Source: Cognaticolwellia beringensis
Lineage (GTDB): Bacteria > Pseudomonadota > Gammaproteobacteria > Enterobacterales > Alteromonadaceae
Assembly (NCBI RefSeq): GCF_002076895.1
Contig: NZ_CP020465.1
Coordinates: forward strand, 4,092,001-4,156,000
DNA length: 64,000 bases
Direction: 5' to 3'
Shown here: in pieces, positions 1-8,748 of the stretch
How the letters are laid out: every line of letters begins with the position of its first letter
How positions within the stretch are numbered: the first letter of the stretch is position 1
Notes under the pieces: generated by a model
Seen by the model: the letters and a program-made list of their open reading frames with translations, nothing else
Databases searched by the model: none
Told to the model about the DNA's origin: nothing
Program-made: the position numbers and the translations under genes

Positions 1-688
1 ATATATTCTTAATATTTACAGATTCTTCTGGTGGAGGATCAAGGTTTAGCATATTTTGTATATCTAAAAGGTGAGTTCTCATAAGGGCTACAGCTTTATC
101 AGCATCACCTTCATCAAGAGCATTAATTAAAGCTTGGTGATCATGACAAGGTTCTGTAGCAAGGTGGCCGCTATTCGATTTTTGGCGTTCATATAGCGCA
201 ATGATTAATGAAGTACGAGAGATAATACCCCGTAATAATTCAGTTAATACAGTCTTATCTAAGAGCTTACCAATTAACAAATGATACTCTCCTGATAATC
301 TTATGCGCAGGTTATGATTTCCAGCATTATGAGCACTTTGTTCACGGGTAAGGTGCTCTTCGAGTACTGCACGTTTTTCTGGCGTAAACTGTTGCGCTAA
401 TTCTCTGATTAGCTCAGATTCAATTATTAATCGAGCTTGAAATACTTCTTTAGATTCTTTAATACTGGGTTTTGCAATGAAAGACCCACTATTGGGAATT
501 GTTTCGACTAGATTTTCAAGGGCCAGACGATGCAATACCTTTCTGATTTTTCCACGACTTATACCAAAAATATCACAAAGCTCTTCTTCTTTTAATCGAG
601 TTCCGGGCAGTAGTTTACGCTCAAATATAGCGCCTAAAATCTGGTCATAGATTGATTCTTCATTGTTTTTATTAGTTTTATTGTTCAT
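1..688 (-). CDS. GntR-family transcriptional regulator, FCD subfamily (3' end beyond window)
   Basis: The frame from the ATG at 688 stays open for 229 codons to the window edge, so the C-terminus is missing. Residues about 13-75 form the GntR winged helix (YDQILGAIFE, then LCDIFGISRGKIRKVLHRL). Residues after about 85 look like the all-helical FCD ligand-binding domain, with histidines in GEYHLLIG, CHDHQALINAL and MRTHLLD where FCD proteins bind a metal. Known family members repress or activate catabolic genes in response to small organic acids or related ligands. It shares the minus strand with a permease and a racemase further upstream, and is separated from them by about 740 bp of decayed sequence. 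Control of that pair is an inference from position. A palindrome lies just upstream of its start at 717-734. Confidence 0.85.
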   Translation of the reverse strand, partial: MNNKTNKNNEESIYDQILGAIFERKLLPGTRLKEEELCDIFGISRGKIRKVLHRLALENLVETIPNSGSFIAKPSIKESKEVFQARLIIESELIRELAQQFTPEKRAVLEEHLTREQSAHNAGNHNLRIRLSGEYHLLIGKLLDKTVLTELLRGIISRTSLIIALYERQKSNSGHLATEPCHDHQALINALDEGDADKAVALMRTHLLDIQNMLNLDPPPEESVNIKNI

Positions 689-716
689 CTTTTGTTGTTC
701 TGCTATTCACGGTTTA

Positions 717-734
717 TACAATTGAAATTTTGTA
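717..734. promoter_or_regulatory. candidate regulator operator palindrome
   Basis: TACAA and TTGTA are arranged as an inverted repeat with an 8-bp spacer, about 30 bp upstream of the GntR-type regulator start. FCD-type regulators commonly bind TTGTA/TACAA-like palindromes and often control themselves. The element TGTACAA also occurs upstream of the racemase near 3721-3727. The sequence is short and AT-rich, so chance is possible. Confidence 0.25.
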
Positions 735-1429
735 GAACTGTTTTTCTCAGTACTTAGCTTTAGCATTTTAATCACTGCTAATCACAACTACAAAATATTT
801 TCCAAATTATAGCAAAAAATTATTGCAAAGACACTGAAGACTATTAAACAGGTAAGTTATCGACTGTTGGCTTAATTTGTAACAGGGTAATGGTGTAACT
901 TGACTATGACTTCAGGCGATTTATCCCAAGCCATAGTAGCATCAAGTTGTTTTAACGTATGAGTGATGATCTCATCATGAAAGGTGATATTAGTTTTGCT
1001 AGACGCAGCGTAGAACAAGCATTAAATGCGCTGTTCCATTATGTATACTTATTACCGAATAGAATAATGGCGATATCGTTTGCGTTAAGTTGTAGCTGTC
1101 TGTGAATAACATTTACTTTTTATGACTTATGAACACACCAACATTGAAGGCATTCATTATTTAAAACATTCCCAACTGCATCACTAGTTTCTTGCTCAGT
1201 AATGGGCGTTGTAAATAAGATATCTAACTCAAGCTCATTGCAGCCTTGAGTTAAACATCATCAGTCGCTGTAGTTTTCGCCGATAATTATACATATCTAA
1301 TGTTTTATTCATATTTTCAATATGATTATGGACGATTAATAAATGAAATTAAATTATTTTAATGCGTAATAACCTAGTAATATTTCAGTTTATTTAGCGT
1401 TTTTCCTGTACTTTATAGTCAAATATTGC
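735..1429. other. gene-free stretch with decayed coding fragments
   Basis: No intact gene is visible. On the minus strand a 25-codon ORF begins MNKTLDMYNYRRKLQRL, near 1310, and stops. A neighbouring frame then reads about 40 codons (LTQGCNELELDILF... ending CVHKS) to a stop near 1120. Another minus-strand frame near 880-1000 ends in VIVKLHHYPVTN before a stop. These pieces look like frameshifted remnants of one or more genes, but I do not recognise the parent family. A plus-strand 48-codon ORF at 959-1105 overlaps them. The label remnant is an inference. Confidence 0.35.
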
Positions 1430-2782
1430 TTATTTTCTAAAGCGCGCACAAACAGACCAATTGTTCATCAGTAAGTAGTAACTTAATCCAGCAGGAATTA
1501 AACTTGCGTACCAAGAAACAGATGAGAAGGTCAATGCAATAGCTGCGCCGAATAGTGAAGCGATAATTGCGGCCCAGTTAACACCTTTATAAGGTCCATT
1601 TTCATCATAGAGAAAATCAAGGTTTAATGTACGCTTACGTAGAATGTAGTAATCAACAACCATTACAGCAAAAAGAGGACCAAGGAAAGCTGAGTAGGTT
1701 TGAACGAACAGCTGTAAACCTGCAGAAGATTCTTCTTTGATAAGTTCCCAAGGGAAAGTACCAAATGCCGCTAAACCAACCAAAATAGTGGCAGTACGGA
1801 ACTTCAGTTTAAATACATCCATCAGGATATAAGTTGGTGGTACGACGTTGTTCAAAACGTTTGTTGTTACTTGTGCAAAAGCAATAAACAATAACGTTGT
1901 TACAAGTAGAGGAGTGTTATCAACTGCGCTTGAGAATACTTGGATAGGATCCGAAATACCAGTTGCACCCGAAACCATTAAGCCAATTAAGCCCATAAAC
2001 AAAGTACAAGGTAAGATTGACATGGCATAAATCGTTGTCAATATACTAGGTTTTGCGCCTTTTTCAAGTTCACGAGAATAATCACTAACGTTCAACATCA
2101 TTGTACTATATATGCCAAGGAATAACATTGTAGCGCCCCAGAAAGGTGCGCCCCATGTACCTTCAACATCCACTAGGTTAGTGGTGATTTCATTACCATA
2201 CTTATTTATTACACTATAAAACATATAAACTAGCGAAACGAGAATGAAACCACTACCGATATTCTCCAACCATTTAATACCTTGGAAGCCAAAAATAGAT
2301 AAACCGATTTGCAAAAATTGAAAGGTGACGAAAAAGAAGACTAAGTTATCAAAACCGAACAACGTGGATGACACTGCATTTAATGCACCTGCACCAATCC
2401 ACGATTGAAATCCATACCAAACTATCGCAGGGACAGCACGGACAAGACCTGGGAATCGAGTACCGGTAAAACCGAATGCACTTCGCGCTTGTACCATGAA
2501 TGGAATACCATACTTATAGCCAGCAGCACCATTTAAAGCTAGTGCGATACCTATTATAAAACAACCAATAGCGATAGCTACAGTAGTTTGTAATAAGTTA
2601 AGTGTACCTACGAGACTCGATCCCATGGCAAATGTTCCGATTGAAACACAGCCACCAAACCAAGCTAATAGATATGAAAAACGGCCCATTATTCGCGTTG
2701 TTTGGGGAGCCAGTGATTCCTCGCCCGCAGCTTTGGACTTTGGAATAACTTCGGTGTTATATGCTGATTTTTCTTGTTGCAT
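1430..2782 (-). CDS. NCS1-family nucleobase/hydantoin/allantoin:cation symporter
   Basis: 450 residues, about twelve hydrophobic segments, the usual size for nucleobase:cation symporter-1 transporters. The N-terminal TM1 region (GSSLVGTLNLLQTTVAIAIGC) and the TM3 segment WYGFQSWIGAGALN are typical; in the hydantoin carrier Mhp1 a Trp and a Gln in this TM3 position contact the ligand. The start ATG has an AGAGGA ribosome site. The racemase gene lies 100 bp upstream on the same strand, so the two probably form one operon, and the permease would import the racemase substrate or its precursor (hydantoin, allantoin or a related ureide). A cytosine or uracil substrate cannot be excluded from sequence. 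No hydantoinase or allantoinase is present in the window. Confidence 0.85.
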   Translation of the reverse strand: MQQEKSAYNTEVIPKSKAAGEESLAPQTTRIMGRFSYLLAWFGGCVSIGTFAMGSSLVGTLNLLQTTVAIAIGCFIIGIALALNGAAGYKYGIPFMVQARSAFGFTGTRFPGLVRAVPAIVWYGFQSWIGAGALNAVSSTLFGFDNLVFFFVTFQFLQIGLSIFGFQGIKWLENIGSGFILVSLVYMFYSVINKYGNEITTNLVDVEGTWGAPFWGATMLFLGIYSTMMLNVSDYSRELEKGAKPSILTTIYAMSILPCTLFMGLIGLMVSGATGISDPIQVFSSAVDNTPLLVTTLLFIAFAQVTTNVLNNVVPPTYILMDVFKLKFRTATILVGLAAFGTFPWELIKEESSAGLQLFVQTYSAFLGPLFAVMVVDYYILRKRTLNLDFLYDENGPYKGVNWAAIIASLFGAAIALTFSSVSWYASLIPAGLSYYLLMNNWSVCARFRK

Positions 2783-2796
2783 TGTAAAATCCTCTT

Positions 2797-2811
2797 GAGA
2801 GTTAAACTCTC
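2797..2811 (-). promoter_or_regulatory. short hairpin next to the permease ribosome binding site
   Basis: GAGAGTT-A-AACTCTC is a perfect 7-bp-arm inverted repeat lying directly upstream of the AGAGGA ribosome site of the permease. It sits in the 100-bp gap after the racemase gene. It could modulate permease translation or protect a processed mRNA end. This is an inference from position only. Confidence 0.3.
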
Positions 2812-2882
2812 TATTTGTTATTGTATCTTATCTCTGCGATTTATTTATTTGGCTTATATAGTTTTAAGCTCTTGTTGTTTTT

Positions 2883-3611
2883 TTATTTATTTGATAAATA
2901 TTCGTAAGTACCCGTGAAATGTTTAGGTAATGGATACGCTAGATCTCCAAACTTACTGGTTTTAAGCCCTAAACTGACGAGAGATTCAGCAAGCTTAACA
3001 GCCGCTGTTACGCCTTCGATTACTGGTAGTCCCACTCTTTTACTGATTTCATCTGTTAAATCCGCCATACCACCACAGCCGAGTACAATTGCTCCGATAT
3101 CATCTTCTGCTTTGGCAAGAAGACATTCTTCAACAATTTTATTCAACGCAAGTTCGCTATTATCCTCAAGATCAAGCACAGGAATTTCTGCAGCACGAAT
3201 TTTGCGACAATGATGAGAGAAGCCATAAGATTGCAGAAGGTGCTCAGCAATAATTCCGGTACGACCTAGGGTTGTCACAATTGAGAAACGGGTGCTAATA
3301 AGAGTTGCCAAATGAAAAGCTGCTTCAGCAATACCAATAACAGGGGATTGGGTCAGTTCTCTGGCAGCCATCAAGCCTGGATCACCAAAGCAAGCAACGA
3401 TATACGCATCGGCATCTGGATTACGTCGTATTTCATCTAGTACACCAACAGCACTGATTGCTTCATCGAAATGACTTTCAATAGATACAGGGCCACTGGT
3501 TGGATTAGTTGCAACTATCTTAGTGCTAGAACTTGCTACTTGTTCAGCTGCCTCACCTATTTTCTTAGTCATACTCGCCGTTGTATTTGGGTTTATTAAG
3601 TGGATTTTCAT
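2883..3611 (-). CDS. hydantoin racemase / Asp-Glu racemase family protein
   Basis: 242 residues from the chosen start. The N-terminus MKIHLINPNTTASMT is the signature of hydantoin and allantoin racemases. The two catalytic cysteines are present: C74 in VACFGDPG and C179 in LGCGGMA, the pair that performs two-base racemisation. A longer in-frame reading begins 27 codons upstream, but its extra residues are hydrophobic and atypical; the ATG at 3611 has GGAG seven bases ahead. It would interconvert D- and L-forms of 5-substituted hydantoins or allantoin in the cytoplasm so that a stereoselective hydrolase can act. It lies upstream of the NCS1 permease, which supports ureide use. The exact substrate is not determined by sequence. 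Confidence 0.85.
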   Translation of the reverse strand: MKIHLINPNTTASMTKKIGEAAEQVASSSTKIVATNPTSGPVSIESHFDEAISAVGVLDEIRRNPDADAYIVACFGDPGLMAARELTQSPVIGIAEAAFHLATLISTRFSIVTTLGRTGIIAEHLLQSYGFSHHCRKIRAAEIPVLDLEDNSELALNKIVEECLLAKAEDDIGAIVLGCGGMADLTDEISKRVGLPVIEGVTAAVKLAESLVSLGLKTSKFGDLAYPLPKHFTGTYEYLSNK

Positions 3612-3792
3612 CATTGTGCTCCAGAGGTTGAAATTGATAATTCTATTATCGCTAATTATTTTGTGAACAATGATTGCTGTTAATGTAAACATTGCTGGTG
3701 AATTATAATATGTATCAATGTGTACAATTACAAGCTTAATGATTAATTAGGTGTGGATTTTGAAAAAAAGTCTTACTATTTTATAATTAAAG

Positions 3793-3828
3793 TGACGTGG
3801 TCTAATTGATACGACTACCCCAGTTAAG
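3793..3828 (+). repeat. left terminal inverted repeat of the IS3 element
   Basis: 36-bp terminus starting TGACGTGGTC and ending CCCAGTTAAG. It aligns without gaps to the reverse complement of 5030-5065. The first ten bases differ from the right end at one position. Confidence 0.85.
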
Positions 3829-3855
3829 ACATAATAGACTTAACTGGAGATACAA

Positions 3856-4149
3856 ATGAAAAACCGTAAAACTTATTCAAAAGAATTCAAACTAGATGCA
3901 ATTGCACTCGTTAGAGATCAAAACTACGCTGTAGCAGAAGCCGCTAGAAATTTAGACGTCAGTGCCCAAGTGCTTGGTCGATGGATCAAAGAAGCTGAAA
4001 ATGATGATGGTCATGCTTTTAGAGGAAATGGAAAGCTAACGCCAGAGCAAGATGAAATCCGTAAACTTAAAGCTCAAGTAAAGCGCCTAGAAATGGAGCG
4101 TGAGATATTAAAAAAAGCGACGGTCTTCTTTGCAAAAGAAACGAAGTAA
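3856..4149 (+). CDS. IS3-family transposase OrfA (helix-turn-helix subunit)
   Basis: 97 residues. Residues about 8-50 form the transposase helix-turn-helix (YSKEFKLDAIALVRDQ, AAEAARNLDVSAQVLGRWI) that binds the element ends. Residues 64-92 are a leucine-zipper coiled coil (EIRKLKAQVKRLEMEREILKK). The start has GGAG upstream. Near the end, the codons AAA AAA preceded by A form a run of seven A at 4110-4116 followed by G, a classical -1 slippery site. The -1 frame is open from there straight into orfB, so the element probably makes an OrfAB fusion transposase by programmed frameshifting as other IS3 members do. Confidence 0.9.
   Translation: MKNRKTYSKEFKLDAIALVRDQNYAVAEAARNLDVSAQVLGRWIKEAENDDGHAFRGNGKLTPEQDEIRKLKAQVKRLEMEREILKKATVFFAKETK
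4110..4117 (+). promoter_or_regulatory. programmed -1 frameshift site in the IS3 transposase
   Basis: A7G at the 3' end of orfA. In the OrfA frame it reads TTA AAA AAA GCG; slipping back one base gives AAA AAA AGC GAC, which continues open through 4149 into the orfB frame (KRNEVKYSFVTQHKKIW). This matches the known IS3-family recoding arrangement. Efficiency is unknown. Confidence 0.7.
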
Positions 4150-4187
4150 AATACTCGTTTGTTACCCAACATAAGAAGATCTGGCCT

Positions 4188-5024
4188 GTGATACTGATGT
4201 GTCGAGTACTGGGTATAAAAAGTAACAATTATTATAGTTATCAGAAAAGAAAAGCTCAAAGACCCATTGATACAACCCATCAAGAGATGCTGAAATGGGT
4301 GAAAGATATTGCAAAATTTAGCGATAATACTTATGGCGAAAGACGTATTCAGAAAGCGTTGAATGCACTCAGCTTCCCAGTTAGCCGTAGAAAAACAGCG
4401 CAATTAATGAAAGAAGCAAACGTTTGGGTACGTTACAAGAAAAAATATAAAGCAACGACAAACAGCGAACACAACAAGCCCGTTTACGCGAACGAACTTG
4501 AGCAAGACTTTGATGTGCAACAACCTAACCAAGCGTGGGTGCAAGATATTACCTACATATGGACTTCAGAAGGCTGGCTATATTTGGCGATAGTAATCGA
4601 CCTATACTCTCGTAAAGTTGTCGGTTGGAGCATGGGTTCAAGAATGAAAGCTCAACTTGTTTGTGATGCTCTCACCATGGCAATGTGGCAACGAAAACCA
4701 AAGGCTGGACTGATAGTACATTCAGATCAAGGTGTTCAATATGCGAGTCATCAATATAGACGAATACTCAAGTTACATGGCTTTGTTGGTAGTATGAGTA
4801 AGAAAGGTTGCTGCTGGGATAATGCGGTAGCAGAGAGCTTCTTTGGTAGTTTAAAACAAGAACGCGTGCATTGGCGTAACTATCGAACACGTTATGCAGC
4901 TCAACAAGATGTGCTGAACTACATCGCGATGTGGTACAACAGCAAAAGAATGCACTCATATCTTGGTTATCAAAACCCCAATGAATTTGAGTGTAAAGAA
5001 AGAGAACTGAAAAAGGTAAATTAG
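4188..5024 (+). CDS. IS3-family transposase OrfB (DDE catalytic domain)
   Basis: 278 residues from a GTG; the same frame is open upstream to 4143 and onto the slippery site, so it is probably expressed mainly as the C-terminal part of OrfAB. The N-terminal HTH_21 segment (YGERRIQKALNAL) is followed by the integrase core. The catalytic residues are visible: first Asp in WVQDITYI, second Asp in VHSDQGVQY, and Glu in NAVAESFFGSLK. Length and order are normal for the IS3 group. No internal stop or frameshift was seen, so the element looks competent. Confidence 0.92.
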   Translation: MILMCRVLGIKSNNYYSYQKRKAQRPIDTTHQEMLKWVKDIAKFSDNTYGERRIQKALNALSFPVSRRKTAQLMKEANVWVRYKKKYKATTNSEHNKPVYANELEQDFDVQQPNQAWVQDITYIWTSEGWLYLAIVIDLYSRKVVGWSMGSRMKAQLVCDALTMAMWQRKPKAGLIVHSDQGVQYASHQYRRILKLHGFVGSMSKKGCCWDNAVAESFFGSLKQERVHWRNYRTRYAAQQDVLNYIAMWYNSKRMHSYLGYQNPNEFECKERELKKVN

Positions 5025-5029
5025 CGAAC

Positions 5030-5065
5030 TTAACCAGGGTGTCTGAATTTAGTTGACCAGGTCAA
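5030..5065 (-). repeat. right terminal inverted repeat of the IS3 element
   Basis: Read on the minus strand it starts TGACCTGGTC and ends CCTGGTTAAG, the partner of 3793-3828. The following AAG (5066-5068) repeats the AAG before the left end. Confidence 0.85.
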
Positions 5066-5068
5066 AGT

Positions 5069-5386
5069 GCTGACTTTATTATGGGATTGGTGCGGTTATT
5101 AAAACTATCTGTATGTATTAAATAGGTATTTTTAATAGCCTAAGAAACATTAAAAATTCTCTTTTAATGTTTATGTAAAGCTTTAGTGGTTGAGCAAAGT
5201 TATTTACAAGCGGAGGCAACTATAGATTTGGGGGCTAACCCAATATGCTTGGCCGTTGCATAAAAGAAGCTGTCTAGTTAAATATGGGAAGTCGAGAGTT
5301 TGTTGTTCTAAACCTTCGAGTAGAAAGTAAATGCTGCACAATGGGTGAATTAATGAATGGTTTATTTAATAAAATGTATGTAAAAA
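5069..5386. other. gene-free stretch
   Basis: About 320 bp between the IS right flank and the end of the STN-containing receptor gene. I see no ORF with family features, no clear hairpin with a T-run, and no repeat. Confidence 0.5.
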
Positions 5387-8353
5387 TTAGAAATCCCACC
5401 CCATACGAAGGTAATAATGACCACCGTTAAAGCTAGCAGGGGAGTTTAAAGGATAAATAGCACCTAAAAATCCAGAGGTACGGCCTTCACTATATTCTTT
5501 CGGATAGGCATCAAAGACATTTTTAGCACCTAAAGCAACAACTAAATTATCTGTAATATCATAGGAAAATTCTACGTCAGTAATAATGAGAGGGCTAACT
5601 TTTTCAATGAGAGATACGTCATTAAATTGTGCGTTATAAAAGCTACCATAATAATTAATACGCACCATCGCACTAATATCTTCTTGAGAAAAAGAATAAG
5701 TTAATACAGAGCGCGTTTTTGGTATTCCTTCCTCCCGCTCTCTAAGTACATTAATATCTGTAATTGGACTTTTAGGATTGGTTACCGCTAGTTGTGTGTC
5801 TGTGAAATTAAAGGCTAATGATATAGAGTCATATTCTCCGATAAAACTTAATGGTAAACTTACCACTAAATCAACACCTTGAGTCGTTGAATTAAAATCA
5901 TTAGTATAATATTGAATATTGGTTACATTCGAATTAATCTCAGAGGCTGCTAATAATGGTGCATCACTTGCCACTATTTCACTGGAAAATAATGATAGCC
6001 GATCATCTACTTCAATATAAAAATAATCCAAAGTAATATTAATTGGCCCTATCTCTGATAATACGCCAAAACTAAAGCTTGATGCAGTTTCGGGTTCAAG
6101 TTCCCCTCCATAACGTGCGGTTGCAATTGGGCTCAAAGCACTGACCAATTGTGATCTTTGCTGTACAACTCTATCATTTACAATAGAGTTTGAGGTCGAT
6201 ATACGTTGAAGAGTGGATTGAGCCACTGTAGGAGCTCGGAAGCCTGAACTTAGTGTCGAACGTAAGGCAATTTCATCAGTTACTTGTAACCGAGCTGAAA
6301 GTTTTCCATCAAAACTATTTCCGATTGCGCCTATATCCTCATATCGCATTGCAAGTGATATTGAGAAATTATCAGTGATGTCGGTTTCTAAATCTAAATA
6401 TACGGCGTTGGATTTACGCTCATTCTTGCCAGCAGTATCGGGGGAGAAACCTGGAAACCCATTCGACCCAATTGCTTCACCATTGCTTGAAAAAGGGCCT
6501 ATCTCATAAGATGCGCTATCTCCAGCAACGACTTCAAATTGTTCGAAATGATGTTGAAAACCAAAGGCTATATTCAACTCCGATTCAAAACCAACGTCAA
6601 CGGGATAAGTAAAATCTGTATTAAATATGCGTTCTGTTTGAATTTGTGAGCCCAATTCGAAGATACTTGGTGAGTTTTCACCTAATGATGCATTTACGCT
6701 ATTACGTAGGCCATAATCAATATAATTTCTACCGACTACCATACTAATGTCATAAGTTAATGCAGCACGATTGTTATCTATAGAGCCTCGAAAGCCACCG
6801 ACTATACTGCTATCATTTATTTTGCCACTAAACCTTGGGGTAAATCCTCCAGGAAAACGTTCATTAAAAGCAAAACAATTAACATTACTAAAAACGGACT
6901 TTAAGGCTTCTGCATCTCCCGTACTTCCTGGAATTGTAGGCGCAGGACAGTTACCTGAATTATTATTAGTCATGTCAAAAAATAGGCGGGTACCATCATT
7001 GGGGTTGGTAAATATACCTGCACGAGTATTTGGGTGGCGATAAAAAAAACTTCCATCAACGGTGCGTTGTGCCCAGTTACCAAAAAGATAAAGCTGTTTA
7101 TAATTACTGTTACTTGCAATATCCACTTCAATATTGCCCACTAGCTTTACATTGTTAGTAATTTTAGGAGCCCCCCAAATAACAACAGGGTCTTGTATAT
7201 CATTTATATTAATACCACTATCAATTAAACTCTGTACGGCAGGATCCTGAATCCCGCGAGAAGTCGCATCGCTTTCTGATAATTCGAATGAAAAGTTCGC
7301 CGTTCCACTTTCAGAAAAATTTGTTCCTACTATACCTGACAGTTCAAACTTTGTGCCATCACCTTGATAGTATTGGCCTGTTCGCATTTCAATACGGTTG
7401 ACATCTGCACTATTTTCTAGACTAAAATTAATAACCCCCGCGATGGCGTCAGAGCCATATTGAGCGGCCGCGCCATCTCTTAAAACCTCGACACTTTTCA
7501 GTGCAATACTCGGAATAGGTTCTAAATCTACTCCGTGGGCACCGACATTCAACCCAGATATATATTCATAAATAACACCACTACGGTGACGACGTTTGCC
7601 ATTGACTAATATTAAGATACTGTCTGTGGGTAAACCTCTAAGATTAGCCGGTCTTACCAAAGTCCCCGCGTCACTAATGGCTTCCTGCGTTGAGTTATAT
7701 GAGGGAATAACACTTGATAGCGTAGAAATAATATCGCTATTACTGCGCGTTTTTAAATCTTGCTTATTAATTATATCTAAAGGCGCTAATGCATCTCTAG
7801 GTGAGCGATTTATTCGACGTGAACCTATTATTTGAATACGTTCCGCTTCAATTTCCTTATGTTCATTTTTTGATTTTAATTCAGCTGTATTTTGAAAGGT
7901 AATTGACGGTACATTGACGTCAATATTTAAAATATCATTAAATTGGCGATTTAATTCAATTTTCAACAGTAACTTGGTGTTGAAGTGCTCTGAGTAACTG
8001 TCGTAATTTGTTAATGTTGAAGATACTGCAATCACATGTTTTTCGGTAGCAATAGCATTAATCGGGGTATTTAAAAGAATTTTGGCTAAGGCATCGGGAA
8101 GTGAATAAGTGCCAAATAGCGGATTGGTTTGTACGATAATAGCATCACCAAATGGATATAAAAGTGAATATCCAGATATATCTGCCAATTTATCTAAAGC
8201 TTCAGCAGCATTCATGGCGGGTAACTTAAATTCATAATATTCAGTGGCTTGACATACGAAAGTATGACCTGACAACAGCAAGCTAAATACAATATTGAAT
8301 GAACTGTATTTATGCTTTTTAGACTTTATTAACCGACTGAATATTTTATACAT
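5387..8353 (-). CDS. TonB-dependent receptor with N-terminal STN signalling domain
   Basis: 988 residues. A signal peptide (to about residue 36, ending CQATEY) is followed by the STN domain at about 39-112 (FKLPAMNAAEALDKLADISG ... LLYPFGDAIIV), as in FecA-type transducers whose STN contacts a FecR protein in the periplasm. The plug is at about 175-320 (LRGLPTDSILILVNGKRRHR, EVLRDGAAAQYGSDAIAGVIN) and the rest is a 22-strand barrel ending in Trp-Asp-Phe, the usual outer-membrane terminus. It imports an unknown ligand with TonB energy. It is a paralogue of the next receptor, which lacks STN. A terminator lies between the two, so this gene probably has its own promoter in 8354-8690. The ligand cannot be told from sequence. 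Confidence 0.92.
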   Translation of the reverse strand: MYKIFSRLIKSKKHKYSSFNIVFSLLLSGHTFVCQATEYYEFKLPAMNAAEALDKLADISGYSLLYPFGDAIIVQTNPLFGTYSLPDALAKILLNTPINAIATEKHVIAVSSTLTNYDSYSEHFNTKLLLKIELNRQFNDILNIDVNVPSITFQNTAELKSKNEHKEIEAERIQIIGSRRINRSPRDALAPLDIINKQDLKTRSNSDIISTLSSVIPSYNSTQEAISDAGTLVRPANLRGLPTDSILILVNGKRRHRSGVIYEYISGLNVGAHGVDLEPIPSIALKSVEVLRDGAAAQYGSDAIAGVINFSLENSADVNRIEMRTGQYYQGDGTKFELSGIVGTNFSESGTANFSFELSESDATSRGIQDPAVQSLIDSGININDIQDPVVIWGAPKITNNVKLVGNIEVDIASNSNYKQLYLFGNWAQRTVDGSFFYRHPNTRAGIFTNPNDGTRLFFDMTNNNSGNCPAPTIPGSTGDAEALKSVFSNVNCFAFNERFPGGFTPRFSGKINDSSIVGGFRGSIDNNRAALTYDISMVVGRNYIDYGLRNSVNASLGENSPSIFELGSQIQTERIFNTDFTYPVDVGFESELNIAFGFQHHFEQFEVVAGDSASYEIGPFSSNGEAIGSNGFPGFSPDTAGKNERKSNAVYLDLETDITDNFSISLAMRYEDIGAIGNSFDGKLSARLQVTDEIALRSTLSSGFRAPTVAQSTLQRISTSNSIVNDRVVQQRSQLVSALSPIATARYGGELEPETASSFSFGVLSEIGPINITLDYFYIEVDDRLSLFSSEIVASDAPLLAASEINSNVTNIQYYTNDFNSTTQGVDLVVSLPLSFIGEYDSISLAFNFTDTQLAVTNPKSPITDINVLREREEGIPKTRSVLTYSFSQEDISAMVRINYYGSFYNAQFNDVSLIEKVSPLIITDVEFSYDITDNLVVALGAKNVFDAYPKEYSEGRTSGFLGAIYPLNSPASFNGGHYYLRMGWDF

Positions 8354-8690
8354 ATTTTATTGTCTGATAGTTTTTTCTTAAATAACGATCATAGTGAGCA
8401 TATTACGATCATCACTTGGTTTGGATTTATAAATTTTCCTTGTTATTACTGATGATTATTTAAATCAGTAACTGCAATTGTTTCTTTAAATAGTATAGTA
8501 ACAATGTGTTAGCCACTGATATTGTCATAGTAGTATCACATAAGTCTATCGAACTATCTCAATAGTTTTAATTAGTTGTATTAATGTTGCCGCGTTTTCA
8601 TGGTTTTATAATGTGTGTGCTAAGTTATTGGAGGGTTAGCTTTGCTTTATTTCCTTCATCCGTTACAAAGTTGATGAAATGTTTTTATTT
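8354..8690. promoter_or_regulatory. upstream region of the STN receptor
   Basis: AT-rich, no ORF. It lies downstream of the terminator of the second receptor and directly upstream of the STN receptor start, so it should carry that gene's promoter. I could not pick out a confident ECF-type or sigma-70 motif. Confidence 0.35.
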
Positions 8691-8691
8691 T

Positions 8692-8724
8692 TAAATAAAA
8701 AAAATCCCAGCAAAAGCAGGGATT
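8692..8724 (-). terminator. rho-independent terminator of the 850-residue receptor gene
   Basis: On the minus strand AATCCCTGC-TTTT-GCTGGGATT forms a stem-loop followed by a run of eight T. It begins about 25 bp after the stop codon of the receptor gene. Confidence 0.85.
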
Positions 8725-8748
8725 TATAGTTTATATAACGCTTGTAGT

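Larger units (their letters stand above)
3793..5065 (+). mobile_element. complete IS3-family insertion sequence
   Basis: 1273 bp bounded by imperfect 36-bp terminal inverted repeats. The left end starts TGACGTGGTC and the right end, read inward, starts TGACCTGGTC; about 25 of 36 positions match, with the terminal TG...CA typical of IS3 elements. The flanking trinucleotide AAG at 3790-3792 is repeated at 5066-5068, a 3-bp target duplication. Inside are orfA and orfB with a -1 frameshift arrangement and an intact DDE catalytic triad. Intact ends, target duplication and open frames suggest a recent, possibly still active insertion. It sits about 180 bp upstream of the racemase start. Confidence 0.93.

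Noticed and set aside
959..1105. 48-codon plus-strand ORF beginning MSDDLIMKGDISFARRSVEQ
   Set aside because: No ribosome site or recognisable family, and minus-strand fragments in the same place look equally coding-like. Treated as part of a decayed region.
3612..3692. 27-residue N-terminal extension of the racemase
   Set aside because: The internal ATG at 3611 has a proper ribosome site and gives the conserved MKIHLINPNT start; the extension lies over the likely promoter.
4768..4959. 63-codon minus-strand ORF inside the transposase
   Set aside because: Shadow of the DDE transposase frame, with no independent features.
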